64,000 nt of DNA from Flavobacterium sp. LC2016-23 (GCF_009674775.1 NZ_WKKE01000006.1:1-64000), one strand, 5' to 3'. Counted from the first letter of the stretch, positions 21,536 through 30,403 are shown. The notes: generated from the sequence alone by a model not told the origin. Numbers and translations are program-made.

Positions 21536-22252
21536 ATGGAAAATAATAACAAAAGAATACTTTTAGTAGAAGATGACCTTAATTTCGGGGCAGTTCTTAA
21601 AGATTATCTAATGTTAAATGACTTTGAAGTTACTTTAGCTAAAAACGGTATGGAAGGTTTCGAGAAATTCAAGAAGGATGTGTATGATTTATGTATTCTT
21701 GACGTAATGATGCCTTATAAAGATGGTTATACTTTAGCCAAAGAAATTAGAGAAAAGAACAGTGAAGTGCCTATTATATTTTTAACAGCAAAATCAATGA
21801 AAGAGGATGTGTTAAAAGGTTATAAAGCCGGAGCTGATGATTATTTGAATAAACCTTTTGATTCAGAAGTGTTATTAATGAAAATCAAAGCAATTATTCA
21901 GAGAAAATCTGCCGATACAAAAGCAGAACAAGTACAGTTTGAATTTAACATCGGAAAATTCCATTTAAATTCTAAACTTAGGTTTTTAACTTTTGAAAAC
22001 GATGAAGCAATAAAATTATCTCCAAAAGAAAATGAATTGCTTAAAATGTTGATTCTTCATGAAAATGATTTAATGCCAAGAGAATTAGCATTGACTAAAA
22101 TCTGGAGAGATGACAACTACTTTACTTCAAGAAGTATGGACGTTTACATCGCTAAATTGAGAAAATATCTAAAATCTGATGAAGATGTAGAGATCTTAAA
22201 CATTCACGGAGAAGGTTTCAGATTAGTGGTAAAAAGCAAAATTGCTGAATAA
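21536..22252 (+). CDS. OmpR-family response regulator, RprY-like
   Basis: 238 residues. The receiver domain has acidic residues in LLVEDDLNFG, the phospho-acceptor Asp56 in CILDVMMPYKDG and the signalling lysine in NKPFDSEVLL. A winged-helix DNA-binding domain follows (about 130-235), with LSPKENELLKML, RSMDVYIAKLRKYL and a final GEGFRLVV. It starts three bases after the kinase gene, so the pair forms one operon that ends at a clear hairpin. Confidence 0.95.
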   Translation: MENNNKRILLVEDDLNFGAVLKDYLMLNDFEVTLAKNGMEGFEKFKKDVYDLCILDVMMPYKDGYTLAKEIREKNSEVPIIFLTAKSMKEDVLKGYKAGADDYLNKPFDSEVLLMKIKAIIQRKSADTKAEQVQFEFNIGKFHLNSKLRFLTFENDEAIKLSPKENELLKMLILHENDLMPRELALTKIWRDDNYFTSRSMDVYIAKLRKYLKSDEDVEILNIHGEGFRLVVKSKIAE

Positions 22253-22272
22253 TAATTCACCTGATAAAAAGT

Positions 22273-22301
22273 AAAAGCTCTGAGACATCAGAGCTTTTTT
22301 T
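22273..22301. terminator. Bidirectional terminator between response regulator and thioesterase
   Basis: AAAAGCTCTGA, loop GACA, TCAGAGCTTTT, then more T. A perfect 11-bp stem between convergent genes; both strands carry a T tract. Confidence 0.88.
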
Positions 22302-22327
22302 ATGAATTCAATTTTCTGGTATATGAT

Positions 22328-23068
22328 TTATTTCCAGTTAAGCTGTAAAGCGAAACATGTTTTGTCTTCTTTGGTTATGCTAAAAGTAGAATCAGTTTCA
22401 GTTTCACTCTCATGAATGATCACAGCATCATTTAGGGATAACTCCTTCATGAAATTCATTTCAAAACTGGCAATTTTCTGACTTAGTATTTTTTTGGGAT
22501 CAACGTGGTCCAGACACCATTCCAGGTATTTTACATTGTTGGCATGATTCACAATATCCAGATCTGATAAATAAACTGTTTTTTCAAAAACAGACTCTTT
22601 TTCCGGATTGACATTTATTTTTGAAAAACCTTCTGTTGTAGCCCTATTCTCCGGGAAAAGCTCAAAATGTTCGTAAGGCAGCGCTAAAGCTTCAGGACGA
22701 CGCGCTTTGGTATTGAATACGGCCCAGAATGTTTCGCTTCCAATAATCTTTTTTCCATTTACATACATTTCAAGCGCACGAACAGATCGCGAGTTCTCAA
22801 GACTGTTGATCCATGTTTTTACCGTTACAATATCCTGCCATTTAGGCAAAGCGCTTACTTCTACACGCATTCTGCTTAAAACCCAGGCCTGATTAAATTC
22901 CTGCATATCGGCGAAACTAATTCCTCCCACCTCTGAATGTGCGGCAGCCGTTAGTTGTAAAAGGTTACACAAATCGGTATATTTTAAATAACCGTTTGGT
23001 GTGCATTGCGTAAAATTAATTTCCCAGTCTTTGCTTAAAACGGATGTGAAATTTGGAGATATTGGCAT
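22328..23068 (-). CDS. Acyl-[ACP] thioesterase (FatA/FatB-like)
   Basis: 246 residues. Double hotdog fold: first half with INFTQCTPNGYLKYTDLCNLLQ written over about residues 17-38, AWVLSRMRVEV and WINSLENSRSVRALEMY; second half with DLDIVNHANNVKYLEWCLD, which carries the catalytic Asp/Asn/His set of plant-type acyl-ACP thioesterases. It releases free fatty acid from acyl-ACP. The fatty-acid enzyme fabV is also in this window but in another operon. Possible role in lipid recycling; chain-length preference cannot be read from sequence. Confidence 0.9.
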   Translation of the reverse strand: MPISPNFTSVLSKDWEINFTQCTPNGYLKYTDLCNLLQLTAAAHSEVGGISFADMQEFNQAWVLSRMRVEVSALPKWQDIVTVKTWINSLENSRSVRALEMYVNGKKIIGSETFWAVFNTKARRPEALALPYEHFELFPENRATTEGFSKINVNPEKESVFEKTVYLSDLDIVNHANNVKYLEWCLDHVDPKKILSQKIASFEMNFMKELSLNDAVIIHESETETDSTFSITKEDKTCFALQLNWK

Positions 23069-23144
23069 TTTGTAATTTTAAATTGTTGATTTTAGATTTG
23101 ATTTAAAGAATAGAATAAAGAGCATAGAGCATAGATTTTTATTT

Positions 23145-24065
23145 TTACTTTAGGAACGTTTCTACGTATGCTATAATTTGTTTTCTGTCTGTGGCGTAAT
23201 CAAACCATTTGGTGTTTTCGTTTCGTTTGAACCAGGTTAATTGTCTTTTTGAAAATCTTCTGGTGTTTTTTTTGATTTCTTCTATAGCAAAAGGTAATGT
23301 AAATTCGCCATCAAAATAACTAAATAATTCTCTGTAACCTACCGTCTGGAGTGCATTTAACGCTTTATCAGGGTATAATCTTTTTGCTTCCTCGAGTAAA
23401 CCGTGGTCCATCATTATATCAACCCGTTGATTAATTCTGTTGTAAATAACTTGCCTTTCAGCATCTAAACCAATTAAAACAGGAGTGAAGTTGCGGTTGT
23501 TTTTCTTTTGATTCAGAAAAGAAGAATAAGGCTTTCCGGTTCCAATACAGACTTCTGTAAAACGCATCATTCGTTGCGGGTTTTGTAAAGTTTGCGGATT
23601 TTCTAACGTGATTTTTTGATAATATTCGGGATCTAATTCCTTGAGTTTTTCCTGTAGGTAGTTTATTCCGAGTTTTTCGTAATTTGAATTTACTTCGGAA
23701 CGAACTTCCGGATTGATTTCAGGAAACTCGTCAAAACCTTTTAAAATAGCATCAACATATAAACCTGAACCTCCGATAAGAATGACATAATCATTCGTTT
23801 GAAAAAGAGTTTCAATTTTCGCTAAAGCCTCTTTTTCGTAATCGCCAACGGTATAATTTTCGAATATTGATTTGTTCTGAATAAAATGGTGTTGGGCAGC
23901 TTGTAATTCTTCCTGATTCGGAACTGCTGTGCCGATGGTCATTTCTTTAAAAAACTGACGGCTGTCACACGAAACAATTTCGCATTTAAAATGTTGTGCC
24001 AGAGCAATACTTAAGGCAGTTTTGCCTATAGCTGTTGGTCCGACAATGGTAATTAAGTATTTCAT
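23145..24065 (-). CDS. miaA: tRNA dimethylallyltransferase MiaA
   Basis: 306 residues. P-loop IVGPTAIGKTALSIAL at the N-terminus, a SCDSRQFFKEMTIGTA segment that binds the prenyl donor, and a late RRFSKRQLTWFKR motif that contacts tRNA. It adds dimethylallyl to A37 of tRNAs reading U-initial codons. Length is normal. The gene follows the K+ channel gene on the minus strand, with a long palindromic element between them. Confidence 0.97.
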   Translation of the reverse strand: MKYLITIVGPTAIGKTALSIALAQHFKCEIVSCDSRQFFKEMTIGTAVPNQEELQAAQHHFIQNKSIFENYTVGDYEKEALAKIETLFQTNDYVILIGGSGLYVDAILKGFDEFPEINPEVRSEVNSNYEKLGINYLQEKLKELDPEYYQKITLENPQTLQNPQRMMRFTEVCIGTGKPYSSFLNQKKNNRNFTPVLIGLDAERQVIYNRINQRVDIMMDHGLLEEAKRLYPDKALNALQTVGYRELFSYFDGEFTLPFAIEEIKKNTRRFSKRQLTWFKRNENTKWFDYATDRKQIIAYVETFLK

Positions 24066-24069
24066 ATTT

Positions 24070-24213
24070 TTTTAGCCCAGATGGAAATGGAAACCCCGGA
24101 GTTATAATTGTTTGTTTTTTTGGTATAAATGAGCGACCGGCGGAAGCTCTTTTTATGCCTTTAAAAAACAACAAGTATAACGAGGAGTTGCAGTGTACAG
24201 CTGGATTGGCTTC
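24070..24213 (-). repeat. Long palindromic 3'-end element after the K+ channel gene
   Basis: About 145 bp between kch-like and miaA. Its outer ends are TTTTAGCCCAGATGGAAATGG and GGATTGGCTTC, matching the ends of the element at 48608-48688. Inside, GTTATAATTGTTTG near 24100 pairs with CAACAAGTATAAC near 24169, and TATAAATGAGC pairs with GCTCTTTTTATG, giving an imperfect stem of about 35 bp around a GACCGGCGGAA loop. The element begins right at the channel gene's stop codon. It could be a 3' UTR stabiliser or terminator, or a non-autonomous repeat. Confidence 0.7.
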
Positions 24214-25057
24214 ATAAATTATTTTTTGGTAATTCTGTTCCGCATTCATGGCAATATTTTGCGCTGTCAAAGTGTACTTGTGCATTGCATTTGCGACAGC
24301 TATTTTTTGTACTGACTGAATTGTTTCGAAGGCTGTTTTTTGCAAATTCGGCAGTAACAATTCCCGTAGGAACGGCTATAATTCCGTATCCCATAATCAT
24401 TACCAAGGATGCTAAAAACTGGCCTAAAGGCGTTGCCGGTGATATGTCTCCGTAACCTACGGTTGTAAGGGTTACAATGGCCCAGTAAATACCTGCGGGA
24501 ATACTTGTAAAACCACTTTCTTTGCCTTCCACGACATACATCAATGCGCCGATAATTACGGCACTAATCATAACAAAATAGATAAAGACCAGAATTTTTT
24601 CTTTACTGGCTTGCAGTGCTTCCTTTAATTGATACGACTGATGCGAAATTTGTGGAATGTGCAGAATTTTGAAAAGCCTGAAGAAACGCAAAACTCGTAC
24701 GATGGTCAGAACATTGGTTGCCGGAAAAAAAATCGAAAGATACATAGGCAGTATGGCCAGCAAGTCGATAATTCCATAAAAACTAAAGACGTATTTCAGT
24801 GGTTTTTGGATAGAGAGAATTCGAAGGAGATATTCAATTGTAAAGAAAATAGTAATCACCCATTCGCAAATCAGCAGCTGTGAATGGTATTTGAGATTTA
24901 TTCCTTCGACGGTATCGAGCATTACCAGAATAACACTCAGGAGTATTAATCCAAGAAGCACTAAATCGAACATACGCCCTAAAATAGTGTTTGTTCCGTA
25001 AAGAACGATTTTTATTTTTTCTCTGAAAACCTCGTATTTTGATTTGTTTTTTGTCAT
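24212..25057 (-). CDS. Voltage-gated K+ channel-like ion transporter with C-terminal zinc ribbon
   Basis: 281 residues. Six membrane helices: S1-S4 with an arginine-bearing S4 (VLTIVRVLRFFRLFKIL, about residues 115-132), then S5, a pore loop with selectivity filter TTVGYGDI (about residues 200-207) and S6 (MIMGYGIIAVPTGIV). The C-terminal tail has two CxxC pairs (CRKC and CHEC) about 13 residues apart, a small zinc ribbon. This is a Kv-type potassium channel; the zinc ribbon may be a metal or redox input to gating. The only upstream promoter sign is a TATCTTCG box five bases before the ATG. Confidence 0.92.
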   Translation of the reverse strand: MTKNKSKYEVFREKIKIVLYGTNTILGRMFDLVLLGLILLSVILVMLDTVEGINLKYHSQLLICEWVITIFFTIEYLLRILSIQKPLKYVFSFYGIIDLLAILPMYLSIFFPATNVLTIVRVLRFFRLFKILHIPQISHQSYQLKEALQASKEKILVFIYFVMISAVIIGALMYVVEGKESGFTSIPAGIYWAIVTLTTVGYGDISPATPLGQFLASLVMIMGYGIIAVPTGIVTAEFAKNSLRNNSVSTKNSCRKCNAQVHFDSAKYCHECGTELPKNNL

Positions 25058-25062
25058 CCCTA

Positions 25063-25070
25063 CGAAGATA
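25063..25070 (-). promoter_or_regulatory. Possible -7 box directly before the K+ channel gene
   Basis: Read on the minus strand, TATCTTCG differs from TAnnTTTG at one base and ends five bases before the ATG. No TTG lies at the normal distance. It fits the leaderless pattern seen at the kinase, smpB and arg-leader starts. Confidence 0.3.
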
Positions 25071-25087
25071 CGTAAAGTTTGTAAGTA

Positions 25088-26449
25088 TTAAAAATGAAGA
25101 ATTTTCAGCGATTTGCTTTTACGGATATAACTTTGGATGATATTTTTTACATCTCTGTTATTTTGCATCGGAATAAGAATGTTTTTAAGGATTTCAATGT
25201 TTGTGATTTGATAATTCAAATCATAATAGGCATATCCTTTATAAATTCCGTTTTCGATTAAGACAGCACTTCGTTCATTTATGTTTCTGCCTCTGTCGAT
25301 CAGAATCATGCTTTTGTTCTCAAAACTGTTTTCAGAAATGAATTCCTGTACTCTGGCATTGTATATTTCCGGAGTTATTTCACCAATGCAGGCGCCATCA
25401 CATTCTTTTATTTTATATTGAAAACACTCTTTTTTAGAAACATACAATCCGGTTAGTTTTTGGCATAAATGGTATTTTGCGGTATGTTTGAAAAGAGCAT
25501 TTTTGGCTTCCTGTAAGCTGGCGTAAGAGGTGATTTCTTTTTTACGGCCGTCTGCTTTCTCCAGTTTTAGATTCAGATAGCCATTGCTGTCTTTTTCAGT
25601 GTATAAAGCATATGGGAAAATGGTTTTTCGCTGGGAACGATTGTATCTCGGCCTGTTTATTTTTACTTCTTCGCTTTCCTTTAGCAGGGCAATTAATTCG
25701 CTTCCGGTTTCATCGTAAGTAATTGTGAAAACTTCGGCCTGAATTTTTTTGCTTTTCGTTGTAATTCCTGTAAAATGCTGATTGACCCTTTTTTTGATGT
25801 TTTGGCTTTTGCCGATATAAATTAGGGTTCCACTTTGATTATGAATGTAATAAACTCCGGTTTTTGTTGGCATTTGCGATAAAAGATCCAGGAATTTCGG
25901 GGCAATTCCTTTTTCAACTTCCAGTTTTATGAAATCTTTTACGATGGTTTTTTCTAAATCTTTTTCCAGTAGCATTTTGAATAACTTCGTCGTTGCCATA
26001 GCGTCACCACTGGCGCGATGTCTGTCTGCCATAGGGATTCCAAGTGCACGGACTAATTTTCCTAAACTGTAAGAAGGCTGCTCCGGAATTAATTTTTTGG
26101 CCAGTTCAACAGTACAGAGTGTTCTGGCTTCAAAATCATATCCCAAACGTCTGAATTCAGTACGTAAGATCCGGTAATCAAAAGAAGCGTTGTGTGCTAC
26201 AATAATACAATCCGAAGTGATTTCGATAATTCTTTTGGCTACCTCGAAGAATTTAGGGGCAGAACGAAGCATAGCATTGTTTATCCCGGTTAATTTCACC
26301 ACGAATGGCTGAATCGGAATTTCAGGGTTGACAAGGCTAATGAACTGGTCAATTACTTCATGGCCATCAAATTTATAAATGGCGATTTCGGTAATTCCTT
26401 CTTCATTAAACTGGCCTCCGGTAGTTTCTATGTCTAGTATTGCGTACAA
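25088..26449 (-). CDS. Exonuclease (DnaQ-like) fused to GIY-YIG nuclease domain
   Basis: 453 residues. The N-terminal DEDDh 3'-5' exonuclease domain (about 1-165) has ILDIETTGG (Asp6, Glu8), a VAHNASFDYRIL motif and a late HRASGDAMAT. A GIY-YIG domain (about 195-275, GVYYIHNQSGTLIYIGKSQNI) follows, as in UvrC and Cho, and then a C-terminal region with four cysteines around CQYKIKECDGACIG-type sequence. This DNA polymerase III epsilon-like/UvrC N-terminal fusion is common in Bacteroidota and probably acts in repair. The start codon is TTG; no in-frame ATG lies between it and the repeats upstream. Confidence 0.9.
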   Translation of the reverse strand: MYAILDIETTGGQFNEEGITEIAIYKFDGHEVIDQFISLVNPEIPIQPFVVKLTGINNAMLRSAPKFFEVAKRIIEITSDCIIVAHNASFDYRILRTEFRRLGYDFEARTLCTVELAKKLIPEQPSYSLGKLVRALGIPMADRHRASGDAMATTKLFKMLLEKDLEKTIVKDFIKLEVEKGIAPKFLDLLSQMPTKTGVYYIHNQSGTLIYIGKSQNIKKRVNQHFTGITTKSKKIQAEVFTITYDETGSELIALLKESEEVKINRPRYNRSQRKTIFPYALYTEKDSNGYLNLKLEKADGRKKEITSYASLQEAKNALFKHTAKYHLCQKLTGLYVSKKECFQYKIKECDGACIGEITPEIYNARVQEFISENSFENKSMILIDRGRNINERSAVLIENGIYKGYAYYDLNYQITNIEILKNILIPMQNNRDVKNIIQSYIRKSKSLKILHF

Positions 26450-26450
26450 A

Positions 26451-26484
26451 TTCAGTGTTCAGTATTCAGTGTCAGTATTCAGTT
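26451..26484. repeat. Short TTCAGTRTTCAGT tandem repeat
   Basis: The words TTCAGTGTTCAG, TATTCAGTG and TCAGTATTCAGT repeat in tandem directly upstream of the exonuclease gene start. Same style as other low-complexity spacers in this window. No promoter box is seen in it. Confidence 0.6.
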
Positions 26485-26540
26485 TGTTGTAGAGAAACAC
26501 AGCAGTGTGTCTTACGATAGATAATTATGTAATGAAATTA

Positions 26541-27212
26541 TTAGCGACTTCCAAAAATGCTGCTTCCAATACGGACCATGGTGCTTCCGCATTCAATGGC
26601 AAGTTGGTAATCGCCGGACATTCCCATGGAAATAGTAGAGACGTACTGCAGTGCGTCTTTACCATATCCCTCACTATTTTTTAATGAGTCAAAAATAGAC
26701 TTTAAATGTGTAAATTCTTTTTTAATCTGGTTTTGGTCTTCTGTAAATGTTGCCATGCCCATTAATCCTAAGATACGAATATTTTTCATCTCTTTGAATT
26801 CTGGCGAAGATAAAAGTAAATTCAATTCGTTTTCATCCAAACCAAATTTAGTTTCTTCTTCAGCAATATGTATTTGAAGCAGACAATCGATAATTCTATT
26901 GTTTTTTAATGCCTGTTTGTTGATTTCCTGCAATAATTTCAGACTGTCAACCCCATGAATCAAACTTACAAACGGAGCCATAAATTTGACCTTATTCGTT
27001 TGTACATGGCCAATCATATGCCATTGAATATCTTTTGGCATTTGTTCGTGTTTATCGGCCATTTCCTGGATTTTGTTTTCTCCAAAAATGCGCTGACCGT
27101 TTTCGTAAGCCTCCATTAAATCGGCTACAGGCTTTGTTTTGGAAACGGCCACTAAAGTTACGTTTTCCGGCAAAGAAGCTTTAATAGAATCTAAATTTGA
27201 TGCGATTGACAT
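26541..27212 (-). CDS. YggS/PROSC family PLP-binding protein
   Basis: 223 residues from an internal ATG at 27212 (MSIASNLDSIKA). PLP lysine lies in TLVAVSKTKP near residue 25; GENKIQEM, WHMIGHVQTNK and LGLMGMAT are family motifs; a late GMSGDYQLAIECGSTMVRIG binds the phosphate. It helps keep free PLP and amino-acid levels balanced. Longer in-frame starts run into the end of the upstream hbd gene, so the internal start, 13 bases after it, is preferred. The two genes are probably one operon. Confidence 0.93.
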   Translation of the reverse strand: MSIASNLDSIKASLPENVTLVAVSKTKPVADLMEAYENGQRIFGENKIQEMADKHEQMPKDIQWHMIGHVQTNKVKFMAPFVSLIHGVDSLKLLQEINKQALKNNRIIDCLLQIHIAEEETKFGLDENELNLLLSSPEFKEMKNIRILGLMGMATFTEDQNQIKKEFTHLKSIFDSLKNSEGYGKDALQYVSTISMGMSGDYQLAIECGSTMVRIGSSIFGSR

Positions 27213-27225
27213 GCTTTTTTCTTTT

Positions 27226-28119
27226 TTATGAAAGGATAAATTGCTTAGCGATTTTCTCTGCCTTTTTACTTTCACTGTAATCATAAAAACCTTCTCCGGA
27301 TTTTACGCCTAATTTGCCTGCTCTTACCATATTTACTAATAACGGACAAGGAGCATATTTAGGATTTTTGAAACCTTCGTACATTACGTTCAAAATAGCC
27401 AGACAAACATCAAGGCCAATAAAATCAGCTAATTGAAGCGGTCCCATTGGGTGTCCCATTCCTAATTTCATTACCGTGTCAATTTCGTAAACACCGGCCA
27501 CTTTATTGTATAACGTTTCAATGGCCTCGTTTAGCATAGGCATCAGAATTCTGTTGGCCACAAAACCAGGATAATCGTTTACTTCAACAGGAGTTTTACC
27601 CAATTTCTCAGATAAATCCATAATGGTTTTTGTTACTTCATCGCTGGTATTGTATCCGCGGATGATTTCTACCAATTTCATAATCGGCACCGGATTCATA
27701 AAATGCATTCCGATTACTCTTTCCGGATGTGCCACTACAGCTCCGATTTGTGTGATGGAAATAGAAGAAGTATTCGTTGCTAAAATGGTATTATGCGAAC
27801 AAGCTTCATTTAATTGTTTGAAAATGTTCAATTTTAATTCTACATTTTCTGTGGCAGCTTCCACTACCAAATCAGCGCCAACTACACCATCTTTTATATC
27901 GGTATAAGTAATAATATTTGTGATTGTTTTAGCAACGTCTTCGGCAGAAATGGTTCCTTTTGCCAGCATTCGGTCCAGATTGGCGGCAATAGTTGCCATT
28001 CCTTTGTCTAATGATTTCTCAGAAACGTCAATTAGTTTTACAACAAAACCACTTTGTGCAAAAGTATGGGCAATTCCGTTACCCATTGTTCCTGCACCAA
28101 TTACAGCTATAGTTTTCAT
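27226..28119 (-). CDS. 3-hydroxybutyryl-CoA dehydrogenase
   Basis: 297 residues. NAD-binding VIGAGTMGNGIAHTFAQSG at the N-terminus, then the HCDH signature with MHFMNPVPIMKLVEI (catalytic His near 138), a conserved DYPGFVANRILMPMLNEA and a C-terminal domain with GMGHPMGPLQLADFIGLD. It oxidises (S)-3-hydroxyacyl-CoA with NAD. Size fits single-function enzymes (PaaH/Hbd type) rather than FadB. Exact pathway, butyrate-type or phenylacetate, cannot be told from this context. Confidence 0.92.
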   Translation of the reverse strand: MKTIAVIGAGTMGNGIAHTFAQSGFVVKLIDVSEKSLDKGMATIAANLDRMLAKGTISAEDVAKTITNIITYTDIKDGVVGADLVVEAATENVELKLNIFKQLNEACSHNTILATNTSSISITQIGAVVAHPERVIGMHFMNPVPIMKLVEIIRGYNTSDEVTKTIMDLSEKLGKTPVEVNDYPGFVANRILMPMLNEAIETLYNKVAGVYEIDTVMKLGMGHPMGPLQLADFIGLDVCLAILNVMYEGFKNPKYAPCPLLVNMVRAGKLGVKSGEGFYDYSESKKAEKIAKQFILS

Positions 28120-28146
28120 TTAATTTTGGTATTTAAATTTTAAAAG

Positions 28147-28187
28147 TTAAGGTTTAAAGCGGGTTTTAAGCCAACTTTAAACCTTAA
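28147..28187. repeat. Inverted repeat between Gfo/Idh and hbd genes
   Basis: TTAAGGTTTAAAG (28147-28159) and CTTTAAACCTTAA (28175-28187) form a perfect 13-bp stem with a 15-base loop. It lies 3' of the Gfo/Idh/MocA gene and 5' of hbd, both on the minus strand. It may be an attenuator or weak terminator; the T tract is poor. Confidence 0.6.
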
Positions 28188-28211
28188 AAATAAGAGTTCT
28201 GTTTTTTTGTA

Positions 28212-29177
28212 TTATTTTTCGAAACAATCTATGATTTGATAAGCTACCCGTAAAGCGTCAGTAGCTTGTTCCAGTGTTACAATTGGCGTAGTGTCGGTAT
28301 TAATGGCATTTGCGAAGGATTCCAGTTCATCTAAAATGGCATTGTTTTGCTCCACATCAGGATTAGTGAAATAAATCTGTTTTTTAACACCTTCGGCATT
28401 TTGCAGGATCATATCAAAATCTCCCGGAACTTCAGGAGCATCTTTCATGCGGACTACTTCACATTTTTTCTCTAAAAAGTCAACCGAAATGTAGGCATCT
28501 CTTTGGAAAAAACGGGTTTTACGCATATTTTTCATCGAAATTCTGCTTGCTGTTAAATTAGCGACACATCCATTTTCGAATTCAATTCTGGCATTCGCAA
28601 TATCCGGTGTTTCACTGATTACCGAAACACCACTCGCATTAATATTTTTTACTTTTGAATTTACAACACTTAAAATCGCATCGATATCGTGAATCATTAA
28701 ATCTAAAACTACAGGGACATCAGTACCACGCGGATTAAATTCAGCTAAACGATGCGTTTCTATAAACATCGGATTTTCGATCATATTTTTGGTCGCAATA
28801 AAAGCCGGATTAAAGCGCTCCACATGACCTACCTGACCTTTTACGTTGTACTCTTTGGCTAAAGCAATAATTTCTTCGGCTTCATCAACAGTATTAGCAA
28901 TAGGTTTTTCTATAAAAATATGTTTTCCGGATTTGATCGCTACTTTGGCACATTTATAATGTGAAAGCGTTGGCGTTACAATGTCGATTACATCAACAGC
29001 GTGAATTAATTTTGCAATAGTGCTGAAGTTTTTATAGCCAAATTCTTTTGAAATTCTTTCGGCATTTTCCTGATTTTCGTCGTAAAATCCAACTAATTCG
29101 TACTTGTCAGATTGTTGTAATAAGCGTAAATGTATTTTACCAAGATGACCAGCACCTAAAACTCCCACTTTTAACAT
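28212..29177 (-). CDS. Gfo/Idh/MocA family NAD(P)-dependent oxidoreductase
   Basis: 321 residues. Rossmann motif GVLGAGHLGKIHLRLL at the N-terminus, the family's EKPIANTVDEAEEII motif near residue 92 (the lysine is part of the active site) and a C-terminal substrate domain with VLDLMIHDIDAIL. Members act on sugars, inositols or amino-sugar nucleotides. No sugar operon surrounds it here, so the substrate is unknown. Confidence 0.9.
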   Translation of the reverse strand: MLKVGVLGAGHLGKIHLRLLQQSDKYELVGFYDENQENAERISKEFGYKNFSTIAKLIHAVDVIDIVTPTLSHYKCAKVAIKSGKHIFIEKPIANTVDEAEEIIALAKEYNVKGQVGHVERFNPAFIATKNMIENPMFIETHRLAEFNPRGTDVPVVLDLMIHDIDAILSVVNSKVKNINASGVSVISETPDIANARIEFENGCVANLTASRISMKNMRKTRFFQRDAYISVDFLEKKCEVVRMKDAPEVPGDFDMILQNAEGVKKQIYFTNPDVEQNNAILDELESFANAINTDTTPIVTLEQATDALRVAYQIIDCFEK

Positions 29178-29299
29178 GATAATGTATTTTAAACAAAAAT
29201 ATAATTTATTTGTTGAAAGTAAAAGTTAATGCATTAAAGATTTAGCGATTTAATCGTGATATAAGAATCCTCATGAATATATGCTGATGTTTTTTAAAT

Positions 29300-30304
29300 T
29301 CAAAAACGATTCCCTTCGGAAAAATTACAAAAATAGACAACCAGCATTATCAGAAAACTAACTGACAAGATTTGTAAATATCTTTTTTCGATCTTAAAAT
29401 CTCTTTTTTTATTGATTACATAAGTGTTTGAGTAATCGTCGTGTAGATTTTTGCCCATTAAAAAAGATAGGCTTTCCAGTGGAATAAACCTCAATATTGT
29501 TCGTTTTAGAATCATGGAAAAGTCAGGTGAATTTCCATCCTCATCTGTTACATAGCAAGCTGTCAGAATTTTTGCAGGTGTATTTTTAAAGATAGATTCA
29601 AACATCAGGTAGTATAGAAACTTAATAATGGAAAAGAAAATTAGAATTCCAAATTTAGCTCCAAAAGCTGTTTTTAAATAGCTGAAAAAAGTAGTTAGAT
29701 GATCGTTTTGTCGTGCGTAGCCAATAAAACCAAAAGCAACAACGATTATAATAAAAGAATCAATAGATAAATTTAAAAACCGCTTGTAATTCGAGGCGTT
29801 TTCAAGATTGTTTTCAATCGTCAGGCTGCTATCGTCAATAGTAGCAGAATTTAGATTTTTGGTTATGAAATGGTAGGATATAAAAATGTATAACAATGTA
29901 ATTGCTATATAAGTAACACCATAAATACTCAGTTTGTCACTATTAAAATAAGCAATAAAAGAAAATATTTTTATTACAGAATCCAGAAAAACTAAACTGT
30001 AATTAAAAGCCAGTAATTTGGTTTCTTTATATTTCGAGAAGTAATAAATAATGGCACCTGCAAGAAAAGACAAATAAAAGAATAAATTTATAAGGGCTAC
30101 AGAGCTGCTTTTGTATGAATATTGACTTGTTCTTTCTGTAACAATAAAAGTATCCATACCTGAATAATGATAAGGCTTGCTGCTAAAAACTATAAAATTT
30201 AAAAACTCCGTTAAATTCTGGAAATCAAAAAAAACAAAAAAAAAGGATAAAAAAATGCCCCACAGCGCAAAAAATAAAGACAGAAGAAAGATAGTTTTTT
30301 TCAT
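29300..30304 (-). CDS. RDD-family membrane protein
   Basis: 334 residues with about eight predicted membrane helices. The first 150 residues hold four helices. The C-terminal part (about 165-300) fits an RDD domain: RFLNLSIDSFIIIV with the conserved Asp, a MFESIFKNTPAKILTA segment (the usual GxTxGK-like turn) and ILKRTILRFIPL. Function of the RDD family is mostly unknown, with some roles in ion or compatible-solute transport. It stands alone, next to a divergent promoter for pcm. Homopolymer A/T runs near its start code for Phe and Lys. Confidence 0.75.
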   Translation of the reverse strand: MKKTIFLLSLFFALWGIFLSFFFVFFDFQNLTEFLNFIVFSSKPYHYSGMDTFIVTERTSQYSYKSSSVALINLFFYLSFLAGAIIYYFSKYKETKLLAFNYSLVFLDSVIKIFSFIAYFNSDKLSIYGVTYIAITLLYIFISYHFITKNLNSATIDDSSLTIENNLENASNYKRFLNLSIDSFIIIVVAFGFIGYARQNDHLTTFFSYLKTAFGAKFGILIFFSIIKFLYYLMFESIFKNTPAKILTACYVTDEDGNSPDFSMILKRTILRFIPLESLSFLMGKNLHDDYSNTYVINKKRDFKIEKRYLQILSVSFLIMLVVYFCNFSEGNRF

Positions 30305-30371
30305 AAAATGTTAACGTTCATTAGCTTTTAAGTTCGTAACCAAAAATAGAAATTAAATGATTAAAAAGTAG

Positions 30372-30403
30372 TTGACATTTGATAATTTGTTTTCTTATTT
30401 TTG
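30372..30403 (+). promoter_or_regulatory. Promoter of pcm
   Basis: TTG at 30372-30374, a 21-base gap, then TATTTTTG at 30396-30403, a full match to the Bacteroidota consensus. It lies 21 bases upstream of the TTG start of pcm and so limits how far upstream that gene can begin. Confidence 0.65.

Noticed and set aside
27213..27284. Longer start for the YggS-type gene
   Set aside because: It overlaps the 3' end of the 3-hydroxybutyryl-CoA dehydrogenase gene, and its added residues are basic and unlike the family.
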